Positions 44,311 to 51,681 of a stretch of DNA of 64,000 nucleotides are shown piece after piece (positions within the stretch are counted from its first letter, which is position 1; every line of letters starts with the position of its first letter). Under the pieces are notes generated by a model. It was not told the origin of the DNA and made no database searches. It saw only the letters and a program-made list of their open reading frames with translations. Made by a program: the position numbers and the translations under genes. This stretch comes from Umezawaea sp049997955. GTDB lineage: Bacteria; Actinomycetota; Actinomycetes; Mycobacteriales; Pseudonocardiaceae. The stretch is from assembly GCA_049997955.1 (NCBI GenBank), contig JAEBDY010000016.1:212313-276312 (forward strand), in the 5' to 3' direction.

Positions 44311-45200
44311 GGGGTCCCCGTGAGGAAGGAGCGCAGGGCGTTCAGGAACCACTCGGGCGCCTCCTCCGCCACGAAGTGGCCGGTGGGCGAGACGAGACCG
44401 GCGAGGTGATCGGCGTGGGGCCGCAGGGCGTCCGTGGTCTGCTCCCCCACGGAATCCCGACCACCGATGGACAACACCGGCATGGTCAGCCGGCGGGTCG
44501 CCAGCGCTGCCCGGTTCTCGCGACCGTCGTCGAGCAGGGTCCGGTAGTGCTCGAAGCCCCCGCGGAGTCGGTCACGGCCCCTGTAGGTGTCGGCGTAGAA
44601 GGCGAGTTCCTCTTCGGTGAACGTCGACGGCGCGCTGCGAGCGCCGAACGTCGCCTTGACGAACTCGAGTTCGTGGCCGTCCAGCAGCATCTCGGGGATG
44701 GCCGGAGCCATGAAGAACCCGAAGTGCCACGAGCCGCCGGTGACGACGTTCATCGAATCCTCCAGGTCGATCCCGGGGAGGAAAGAGTCGAGCAGCACCG
44801 CCGCCACGACGTCATCGGGGCGGTGCAGCGCCCAGGCGAAGGCGATCATGCTGCCGATGTCGTGCCCGACGACGACCACGGGTCCCGATAGGCCCAGCGC
44901 CGTGAGCATGCCGCGCACGTCGTCGGCCTGGTCGACCTTGCCGTAACCCTCGGCGGGGCGCTGGCTGGCGCCGGTGCCGCGCAGGTCCGGGACGACCACG
45001 GTGTGGTGCTGGGCGAGAGCGGGCATGACCTTGGCCCAGGCGCGGCCGGTCTGGGGCCAGCCGTGCAGCAGGACCATCAGTGGCCCTTCACCGCCCACGG
45101 CGGCCGAGAGCAGGACGCCGCCGACGTCGGCGGTGCGGACGTCGAAACCAGGCGGCAGCCAGGCGTACAGGGCGGCGGGGTCGTGCGACGTGACGGACAT
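44307..45200 (-). CDS. Alpha/beta hydrolase (epoxide hydrolase/dehalogenase-like)
   Basis: 297 residues from ATG 45200, with GAGGAG upstream. The oxyanion region LMVLLHGWPQTGRAW, the PDLRGTGASQRP loop, the nucleophile elbow VVGHDIGSM (Asp nucleophile, as in epoxide hydrolases and haloalkane/haloacetate dehalogenases), and the catalytic His in SPTGHFVAEEAP are visible. The Asp at the elbow argues against an esterase. Middle gene of the operon. Confidence 0.92.
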   Translation of the reverse strand: MSVTSHDPAALYAWLPPGFDVRTADVGGVLLSAAVGGEGPLMVLLHGWPQTGRAWAKVMPALAQHHTVVVPDLRGTGASQRPAEGYGKVDQADDVRGMLTALGLSGPVVVVGHDIGSMIAFAWALHRPDDVVAAVLLDSFLPGIDLEDSMNVVTGGSWHFGFFMAPAIPEMLLDGHELEFVKATFGARSAPSTFTEEELAFYADTYRGRDRLRGGFEHYRTLLDDGRENRAALATRRLTMPVLSIGGRDSVGEQTTDALRPHADHLAGLVSPTGHFVAEEAPEWFLNALRSFLTGTP

Positions 45201-45229
45201 GGTTGTGCTCCTCGGGTTCCGCGGGTGCG

Positions 45230-45967
45230 TCAGGCGGGCAGCGAGCTGAGTTCGCCACCGCTGGCGACGACGATGGAGCCGTTCACGTAGGCGCTGGCGT
45301 CGTGCACGAGGAAGTGCACGATGTGCGCGATCTCCTCCGGCTCGCCGATCCGGCCGCGGAGGTTGGCGCGGCCGAGCGCCTCGACGTGCTCGCCGAGCAT
45401 CGCGGTGGTGCCCGCCGTGCGGACCGGGCCTGGGGAGACGGCGTTGACGCGGACGCCACTGGACCCGAACTCCGTCGCCCACGACCGGGTCAGCAGTTCG
45501 ACGGCGGCCTTGGAGGCGCCATACGCACCCCCGATCGGCGCCGGGGACGTCGCCGCCGTCGAGGTGATGTTGACGATGGATCCGCGTCCACGACGGGCCA
45601 TGGTGGGCGCGAGCGCGCCGACCAGCAGGAAGGGTGCGCGGGTGTTGATGGCGAACTGCTGGTCGAAGCTGTCGGTGGTCGTTTCCGGCGTGTTCGTGAA
45701 CGCGTAGACACCGGCGTTGTTGACCAGGATCTCCACCTCGCCCACGTTCGCCGCGAGAGCCAGTACCTCGTCGGCGTCGGCCAGGTCCGCGGTGACGAAG
45801 CGCGCGGTGCCCCCCTGCGCGGTGATCTCCTTGACGAGCAGGGCGCCTCGCTCGGGGTCACGGCCGTGGGCGATCACGTCGATGCCGTCTGCGGCCAGTC
45901 GGAGCGCGACGGCGCGGCCGATGCCCGCGGTCGCGCCGGTCACGAGGGCGGTACGGGTGGTGCTCAT
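45230..45967 (-). CDS. SDR family oxidoreductase
   Basis: 245 residues from ATG 45967, with GAGG upstream. Motifs: VTGATAGIGRAVA (cofactor), LVNNAGVYAF (NNAG), NITSTAATSP (Ser) and YGASKAAVELL (Y-x-x-x-K), and the C-terminal IVHFLVHDASAYVNGSIVVASGG. First gene of the operon divergent from the TetR regulator. Likely NADP-dependent, from the HGRDPE stretch after strand 2. Confidence 0.93.
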   Translation of the reverse strand: MSTTRTALVTGATAGIGRAVALRLAADGIDVIAHGRDPERGALLVKEITAQGGTARFVTADLADADEVLALAANVGEVEILVNNAGVYAFTNTPETTTDSFDQQFAINTRAPFLLVGALAPTMARRGRGSIVNITSTAATSPAPIGGAYGASKAAVELLTRSWATEFGSSGVRVNAVSPGPVRTAGTTAMLGEHVEALGRANLRGRIGEPEEIAHIVHFLVHDASAYVNGSIVVASGGELSSLPA

Positions 45968-45981
45968 GGGGACGGCCTCAC

Positions 45982-46022
45982 TTTCTGGGTTGTTCTGTCC
46001 AGAAATGTAGAGAAGGATTCTG
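45982..46022. promoter_or_regulatory. TetR operator with TTCTG/CAGAA half-sites
   Basis: The divergent region contains TTCTGTCCAGAA (45993-46004), a 5-bp-arm palindrome with two-base spacer, plus extra half-sites TTCTG at 45983-45987 and 46018-46022. TTTCTGG (45982) and CCAGAAA (45999) form a second, wider palindrome. This clustering between a TetR gene and the operon it faces is what an autoregulated operator would look like. Confidence 0.6.
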
Positions 46023-46057
46023 GATTGCGCAACCCACTCTCGGCTAGACTCACCGAG

Positions 46058-46687
46058 GTGACCGAAGAACCGAAACCGCGTCGCCTGACCCCGAAGGGCA
46101 AGGCGACCAAGGACCGCATCGTCGAAGCCGCGACCGCGCTCATCGCCCACAACGGCGTGGCGGGCACCGGCATCGAGGACGTGCGCGTGGCGGCCGAGGT
46201 GAGCGGGTCGCAGCTCTACCACTACTTCGACAGCAAACAGGCCCTCATCCGGGCAGTTATCACCCGACAGGCCGACTCGGTGCTGCAGCCCGGTCAGCCG
46301 CGGGTCACGGCGCTGGACAGCTTCGAGGCACTGCGAGCCTGGGCCGACGCCGCGATCGAGCGGCAACTCGAGAACGGTTGCCGCGGCGAGTGCAACCTCG
46401 GATCCCTCGCGGGCGAGCTGAGCGTGCGGGACGAAGAGTCCCGAACCGACATCGCCAACGGCTTTCTGCGCTGGAAGGACCTCCTCCTCGACGGGCTGCG
46501 GGCCATGCGTGACCGCGGTGAACTGCGCGCCGAGGCCGACTTGGACGAGTTGGCGTTGTCCTTGCTCTCAGCGTTGCAGGGCGGCGTCCTGCTCTCGCAG
46601 ACGATGCTCCAGGTGCGCCCGCTCGAAGCGTCGATGAACGCCGCCCTCGCCTACGTTCACTCTTTCGCAGTCACCTCGTCCCCATGA
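46058..46687 (+). CDS. TetR family transcriptional regulator
   Basis: 209 residues from GTG 46058; the frame is open far upstream but only as a shadow. The DNA-binding domain reads KDRIVEAATALIAHNGVAGTG, EDVRVAAEVSGSQLYHYFDSKQALIRAVI, a standard TetR helix-turn-helix. The C-terminal ligand domain contains GCRGECNLGSLAGEL, which suggests a pocket with cysteines, seen in TetR members that sense quinones or electrophiles. TAGACT (46045) eight bases before the GTG and no ribosome-binding site suggest a leaderless mRNA. Likely represses the divergent SDR/hydrolase/epimerase operon. Confidence 0.92.
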   Translation: MTEEPKPRRLTPKGKATKDRIVEAATALIAHNGVAGTGIEDVRVAAEVSGSQLYHYFDSKQALIRAVITRQADSVLQPGQPRVTALDSFEALRAWADAAIERQLENGCRGECNLGSLAGELSVRDEESRTDIANGFLRWKDLLLDGLRAMRDRGELRAEADLDELALSLLSALQGGVLLSQTMLQVRPLEASMNAALAYVHSFAVTSSP

Positions 46688-46822
46688 GGTCCACACGCGT
46701 CGGGCTAACCGCCGTGACACCTCCAACTCCACCACGGTCAGATCAAGCAGATCCATGACCGCGTCACCCGCTGGCGGGGCCGACCAACCGACAAACAGGG
46801 ACGTCGCAGCGACTCGGGCAGG
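46688..46822. other. Convergent intergenic region
   Basis: Short gap between TetR and the DUF2690-type gene. No supported feature. Confidence 0.4.
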
Positions 46823-47155
46823 TCAGGAGCAGACCGGTTCCACAGCGCCGAGCCTGTTACCGCCGGTAAGGATCGCGCCGGTCGCGCACAATCGGTCGCT
46901 GGGATCGGTCCGCACGATCATGGTCGTGAACGCGGCCTGGACGTCGGCCTCGGTCGCCTTCTGGCGGCTGGTGCCTGCGGGGTCGGATCTGCGGTAGATC
47001 TCGACCTCGATCTGGTTGGCCAGCGCGTTGCCGTCGCGGCGGATCACCCGTGCCCATCCGGCTTGGCACTTGGCGGAAAACACCAACTCCAGCAGGAACT
47101 CGGGATTCTTGGTCGAGGACGCGGCGATCTCCGCGTCGTCCAAGCACTGCGACAT
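46823..47155 (-). CDS. DUF2690-like protein
   Basis: 110 residues from ATG 47155. The core ELVFSAKCQAGWARVIRRDGN and TMIVRTDPSDRLCATG match the DUF2690 fold (usual YSPKCQAAWARV), a small disulfide-containing domain found alone or after a helix-turn-helix in actinomycete secreted proteins. Upstream in frame, ERGDPLMSQCLDDA lacks a signal peptide, so the gene may be 5'-truncated. Function unknown. Confidence 0.65.
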   Translation of the reverse strand: MSQCLDDAEIAASSTKNPEFLLELVFSAKCQAGWARVIRRDGNALANQIEVEIYRRSDPAGTSRQKATEADVQAAFTTMIVRTDPSDRLCATGAILTGGNRLGAVEPVCS

Positions 47156-47675
47156 CAGCGGGTCGCCCCGCTCACCTGGTCGACCGGAGCTGACGGTTCA
47201 GCCGGGTTCACAAGCACGAGTCCGGTTAGGCCTGAACGTGACCTGACCAGGCTCGACGCTTGCGTTCAGCAGCCGGCGCCTGTGTCGGTCTGGTCATTGG
47301 TCGAAGACGGTGGCACGAGCCCAGAAGGAGCACCGCAGGCTCGACGGGCTCGCACCACCGCTGATCACATCGATGAATTCGAGCCTTCAGGCATCCGTCG
47401 GCGGCACAGCGCCGAGTTCCTGCGGACGAGTCCATTGCGATCGAAGCCGCCTTGTCGGCCACGTCAGCTTCGACCACCTGGTTGAGTCGATTTTGAATCG
47501 TTTCGCCATGGCTCGATACGGGTAACAGGCGGGTGAACGACCGATCGTGGGTCCGCGATCAACCACACGTCTACCTGCCGACGATGCTCCGATGACCTGC
47601 TGGCAGCGGGTTACGTAAACATCGCTCGGTGTAGTCGCCGCAACGTGATGGACGGACTGGCCGGGGAGGCGAAGA
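47156..47675. other. Intergenic region, no supported gene
   Basis: About 520 bases, mixed composition. Minus-strand frames between 47226 and 47710 have no motif or start signal. The promoter of the glycosyltransferase gene probably lies near 47560-47650. Confidence 0.4.
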
Positions 47676-48875
47676 GTGCGGATCGCGATGGTGGCGGCGT
47701 CCTGGCACAACGACAGCGACGAGCAACGGGCGTATATGGCAGAACTCTGTGCGGCACTGAGCCGCCAAGGTCATGACATCGCACTCTACCTGCGCCGCTG
47801 CGATCCTGATCTACCAGAGCGTGAACGCACCCACCACGGGTACGAGGTCGTCCGGGTCCCGGCGGGGCCGACCGCACCAGTCGACGAGGAAGACCTCCCC
47901 GCTTATCTCAGCGCCTTCTCCAGCTACCTCCGACGGGAGTGGGCAAAGATGCCTCCGACCGTGGCACACCTGCACGGCCTCATGCCCGGATTGACCATGG
48001 ACGCGCTCGGCGTTCCGATCGTTCATTCTCCGCATCACCACGGAGTCGCCGTAACTCGGAACCGGCACGACATCGAACGCTTGATCCCGGACGCGGCCAC
48101 GCGAGTGGTCGTGACAAGCAGGTGGGAAGCGTCGGTCCTCGCCCGTACCGGCATCGATCGTTCGAGGATGGCGATCGTGCCAGGCGGGGTGGACACCTCG
48201 CTGTTCCGACCCGACGGCCCGGTTGCGCCCCGTGGAGACCGCCCCCGCGTGCTCGTCTTGGGAGACGTGGTGCCGCACAGCAGATTGCACACGGTGATCA
48301 GCGCTCTGCCCTGGATCCCCGACGCCGAACTGATGATCACCGGCCGCATCCGACACGTCGATCATCGCAGCGACCCCGAAGTCTTGCGGCTCAAGGCACA
48401 TGCGAACAACGTCGGTGTAACCAAACGGGTCCGGTTCACCGGCTCGATCCCGACCACTAGGCTGCCCACACTGCTGCGGTCGGCCACGATAGTGGTCTCC
48501 GTGCCACGACAAGCACCGTTCGGGACAGCCGCATTGCAGGCCATGGCGTGCGGGGTACCCGTCATCGCTGCCGAGGTGGGCGCGCTGACCGACCTGATCA
48601 TCCATGGCGCCACCGGAACGTTGATACCTTCACGCGACCCCCGCGCTCTGGGTCGCGCCATGTCAGGCCTGCTGGCCGACACCACTCAACGCGACGTGTA
48701 CGCGGTCGCGGCAGGCGACCGCGTACACGTCCGCTACAGCTGGGACCGAATCGTCTCGGAAATCCTCGCCGTCTACCAAGCAGCCGTCGTCGCCGCTCCA
48801 CTCGACGCCACGTCTTTCGGCAACGCCCATCATCAGCGCGTGGCTGACGGCGGCGTCGACACGGGCACCGGATAG
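47676..48875 (+). CDS. GT4-type glycosyltransferase
   Basis: 399 residues from GTG 47676, preceded by GGGGAGGCGAAGA. The N-terminal domain has MVAASWHNDSDEQRAYMAELC and VAHLHGLMPGLTMDAL; the C-terminal domain has IVPGGVDTSLFRPDG, VLVLGDVVPHSRLHTVISAL, RVRFTGSIP and the donor motif FGTAALQAMACGVPVIAAEVG (E-x7-E shape). It transfers a sugar from a nucleotide donor; the acceptor is unknown. A broken paralogue lies at 50493-50788. Confidence 0.92.
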   Translation: MRIAMVAASWHNDSDEQRAYMAELCAALSRQGHDIALYLRRCDPDLPERERTHHGYEVVRVPAGPTAPVDEEDLPAYLSAFSSYLRREWAKMPPTVAHLHGLMPGLTMDALGVPIVHSPHHHGVAVTRNRHDIERLIPDAATRVVVTSRWEASVLARTGIDRSRMAIVPGGVDTSLFRPDGPVAPRGDRPRVLVLGDVVPHSRLHTVISALPWIPDAELMITGRIRHVDHRSDPEVLRLKAHANNVGVTKRVRFTGSIPTTRLPTLLRSATIVVSVPRQAPFGTAALQAMACGVPVIAAEVGALTDLIIHGATGTLIPSRDPRALGRAMSGLLADTTQRDVYAVAAGDRVHVRYSWDRIVSEILAVYQAAVVAAPLDATSFGNAHHQRVADGGVDTGTG

Positions 48876-48893
48876 CGAATCGACGGGCTAGGG

Positions 48894-48915
48894 CCAATAC
48901 CAGTGACTCAAGGCC
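48894..48915. repeat. Solitary insertion-element end
   Basis: CCAATACCAGTGACT (48894-48908) is identical to the complement of 31940-31954, the end of the short repeat element, and the following CAAG resembles that element's other end. No transposase follows. It is therefore a solo terminus or the start of a decayed element, 18 bases after the glycosyltransferase stop. Confidence 0.6.
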
Positions 48916-49153
48916 ATTTGTACTGCTTATTGGTCGAGGCGGCGCGTCAGGGCGGTGCGATGCGGACTGCCTCGACAGAGTCGTGGGTGGGCTGTGACCG
49001 GTGTCGGTTTATTGGGTGAATTCGATATCTTCCTTTGACCGCACGACGATTGCCGTGTCACCATCGCACGTGCGTGGACGTACTTCCGCAGTCAGCTCCA
49101 GCGAGCCGAGCGGCCAGTTATTCCACAGTTATTGCGAAACACCGTTCTCATCA
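48916..49153. other. Intergenic region, no supported gene
   Basis: May contain the remains of the element whose end is at 48894. No coding region seen. Confidence 0.35.
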
Positions 49154-49582
49154 TCAAGCGCAGCGTTCAGCCCTGAGGTCGAATTTGGCCGGACAGCTCT
49201 GACCGATTCCCTGGTCGACGGCCTTTGACGTGGCGCAGAGGTCAGGAGAAGCGTTGATCGCCTCTTCCTGGCCTGCGGGAGCCACCGGGAAGTTCACGCC
49301 ATCCGCAACGTCTTCCACAGGAACTTGGACTCCGAGGACGCCGGTGTCATTGCCACAGGCGGCGCCGGACACCCGGATGCTTCGAGCCACATCCGTGTTG
49401 TTCACGTTGACCAAACCCACTTCATAGCGCTGGCTCGATCCGACACGATCATTTTCGTGATCGATCGCGCTACTGTTTCGACCGACTTCCCCACCATCGA
49501 TTGACGAGGCGGAAGCAGCGCCTCCCAAAGCTGTCATGCTGGCGGCTGCGGCCGCTGCGACTGCACCCAACTTTTTGAACAA
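49154..49582 (-). CDS. Secreted protein of unknown function, 142 aa
   Basis: The start is TTG 49582, chosen because CGAAGGA precedes it at seven bases and the signal peptide then begins correctly (FKKLGAVAAAAAASMTALGGAASASS). The mature part (VGLVNVNNTDVARSIRVSGAACG, VLGVQVPVEDVADGVNFPVAPA) is beta-rich, with cysteines in AACGND, DLCATS and QSCPAK, and the last codon pair is CA. The GVLGVQVPVEDV stretch recalls the hydrophobic segments of chaplin-like surface proteins but is not a clear match. Confidence 0.7.
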   Translation of the reverse strand: MFKKLGAVAAAAAASMTALGGAASASSIDGGEVGRNSSAIDHENDRVGSSQRYEVGLVNVNNTDVARSIRVSGAACGNDTGVLGVQVPVEDVADGVNFPVAPAGQEEAINASPDLCATSKAVDQGIGQSCPAKFDLRAERCA

Positions 49583-50492
49583 GAATGTCCTTCGATAGAA
49601 AACAACAGTACATCGCCGTGGCGTCGAAGAAACCTCATGACGATGCGGCGACGTCGCGCGTGTGGCATTCGAAGGATAAGGCACCCTCCTCAGCGGCACC
49701 TCCTACTCCACCGACACGATCGCGTATTTGTGCTGGACATGCGCAGCCTCGGCTCGACCAGAAGAAGCTCGCGGCGTGGACGAACTGGGACAATACAGCC
49801 GACAAGCCGTCAACGAGGCCCGTGACGGAATCCCCCGACAGACAACTGCCGGACACATACCGAGGAGGAAACGAATTCGGACGGTGCAAGTCCAGGCTTG
49901 ACGGGACAGCAACCAGCGGACATCTTTTTGTCGGACCGACCACGACTGCCGAAGGCAGTTCGATGCACAAGAAATTGATTTGCACCTGTGAGCAAATTCG
50001 TGACCACAACTCGCGGAAAGAACTGATCGCACTTGGTACGACACTGCCAGGTTGTGATGCCGCCTCTAGTGGTGACTGGTTCGGACAAGCGCTTGACTTG
50101 TTCGACGCCAGGCCTCTGTCGATGGGAAAGTGTGCCCACTGACCAGCATAATCAAGGTTTGACAGCATTTCGTTCCGATGCCCCGCATGCGTGACGTGCT
50201 CGAAGTACTGGTGCGGATCGTCGCCCCATCCGGCGCGGTCACCGAGCAGGACCTGCGCCCCGAGGCCACTGCGGGCATCCAACTGCTGCGCGGCACCGAG
50301 GAGATCCGCGCCGAGGTGACGTTCGTGTGTTCCTGCTCGTGTTGGCCCGCCAACCGTCGCCGGTGGTGTCCGGGGTGCTCACCTCGGCCATCGACGTCAA
50401 GCCATTGCACTGGAAGAACGAACCGACCCGGCGCGATGCACGCGATCGGGTCGGGCAAACCGGAATGGATCGACTGACCTACCCCAAGACAG
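49583..50492. other. About 900 bp without a supported gene
   Basis: Long frames cross this region on both strands, none with signals or known motifs. Near 50200-50330 the plus strand encodes TEQDLRPEATAGIQLLRG, TEEIRAEVTFV, which is protein-like but breaks off. I regard the segment as non-coding or decayed. Confidence 0.4.
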
Positions 50493-50788
50493 CTATCCCC
50501 TGCTCGTGTCTGCGTCGTCGACCGTGAGCTGATCTCCTGAACCCGGCCGAACATCATCGACGTTCGCGACCACGGCGATGGCTGCCCGACAGATGGCGAA
50601 GACGTCCAGGACAATCCGGTCCCAGCCGTAGCGCGCGTGCACATGGTCGCTGCCCGAGAGCCCGTACGCATAACGTCGTGCCTCGTTGACCAGCGGATCG
50701 CGCACCGCACGCCCCACAGCCCGCGGCTCGGGCAGGGCATCAACGTTCCGGTGACGCCGTCGATGATCGGGTCGGCCAACGCACCCAC
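50493..50788 (-). pseudogene. C-terminal remnant of a second GT4 glycosyltransferase
   Basis: Joining two frames gives VGALADPIIDGVTGTLMP, PRAVGRAVRDPLVNEARRYAYG and ARYGWDRIVLDVFAICRAAIAV, parallel to VGALTDLIIHGATGTLIP, PRALGRAMSGLLAD and VRYSWDRIVSEILAVYQAAVVA in the intact gene at 47676. The front three quarters is missing and a frameshift occurs near 50725. Confidence 0.75.
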
Positions 50789-50808
50789 CGCCGCGGCGAC
50801 ACCGGCTG

Positions 50809-51180
50809 CTGCACACCGTGCGGGGCGTGAGCTACGTGCTGCGAGGACCCGCTGTGAAGCGGTGGCGGCGGATGTCGCTGCGCTCCCGATTCACCATGGT
50901 CGCTGCGGCGGTGGCCGTGATCGGTGTGGCGATCGCATCGTGGTTCGTCGTGTAGGCCAAGCTCAACCAGCAGTTCGACGACCAATTGCGCTCTTGCGCG
51001 GCACTCGCGGCGAAGTCCTCAATGGCGTCCGACGCGTTGGCAACACTGCGCCCGGTGGATCGGCAGGCTTCCGACGACGACCACCACCAAGCCGAACTGG
51101 TGGTCCAGTTCGTGGACCTCTCGGGTGCGGTGCCCACGTTCCCGCGTCGCTGGTCTACGACCGGGCGGGTACCGGCTTGA
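50809..51180 (+). pseudogene. Response-regulator tail and histidine-kinase N-terminus
   Basis: LHTVRGVSYVLRGPA is the last wing of an OmpR-type regulator (usual VRGVGYVLR). It runs in frame into VKRWRRMSLRSRFTMVAAAVAVIGVAIASWFVV, the first membrane helix of a sensor kinase, which ends at a TAG (50953). LNQQFDDQLRSCAALAA continues in frame after it. The rest of both proteins is missing. Third two-component remnant of the window. Confidence 0.75.
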
Positions 51181-51611
51181 GCGAGACGGTCAAACCGCCT
51201 CGGTCCGCCGCCGGTAGCTGTCGAATTGCGCTCTGTACACAGGTGATCGAAGTGGCGGGGCCGTTCGTCCTGCTCGGGCGCTCCTCGGCGGCGCCCACGC
51301 ACGCCGATTCGCACAACTGCACGCCGAGGACTTCCCAAAGAACGTCTACCTCGAACGGCAGACCGCGTAGATCCGAACGGACATTTGGTTCAGTGTGCGA
51401 TGGACTATCCGTCCGGTCATGTCCACGATCATGATGGTCGACATCAGCAGATTGCCCTGGTCAGACCGGTGTTCCAGGTGTTGTCTGTGGCGCCGTCGAT
51501 CACGGTCGGGGCATTCGATCAGTCTCCTGATGACATTCGCCGGCCTTGCGATCCGAAGCTGGACTTCTGCTATCGAACGACTTGTCCGCCGCCGTGTACG
51601 GTGACTTCACA
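51181..51611. other. Region upstream of the hybrid kinase without a supported gene
   Basis: The kinase frame is open back to 51385 but the residues are not family-like. The segment probably contains the kinase promoter; none is clear. Confidence 0.4.
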
Positions 51612-51658
51612 GCGAGCGCCCGTTCATCTCAGAGCGGGCGCTCGCGGCTGCTCTGAGA
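51612..51658 (+). promoter_or_regulatory. Two mutually exclusive hairpins before the hybrid kinase
   Basis: GCGAGCGCCCG (51612-51622) pairs with CGGGCGCTCGC (51635-51645). TCTCAGAGC (51627-51635) pairs with GCTCTGAGA (51650-51658). The stems interleave, so they form either a pseudoknot or alternative hairpins. They end 23 bases before the ATG at 51682, next to the ribosome-binding region. Confidence 0.55.
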
Positions 51659-51681
51659 CAGGTCGCGGAAACGAGGGTGGC

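Noticed and set aside
49585..50142. A 185-codon plus-strand frame after the secreted protein gene
   Set aside because: No ribosome-binding site, no motif, and codon use unlike that of the neighbouring genes.
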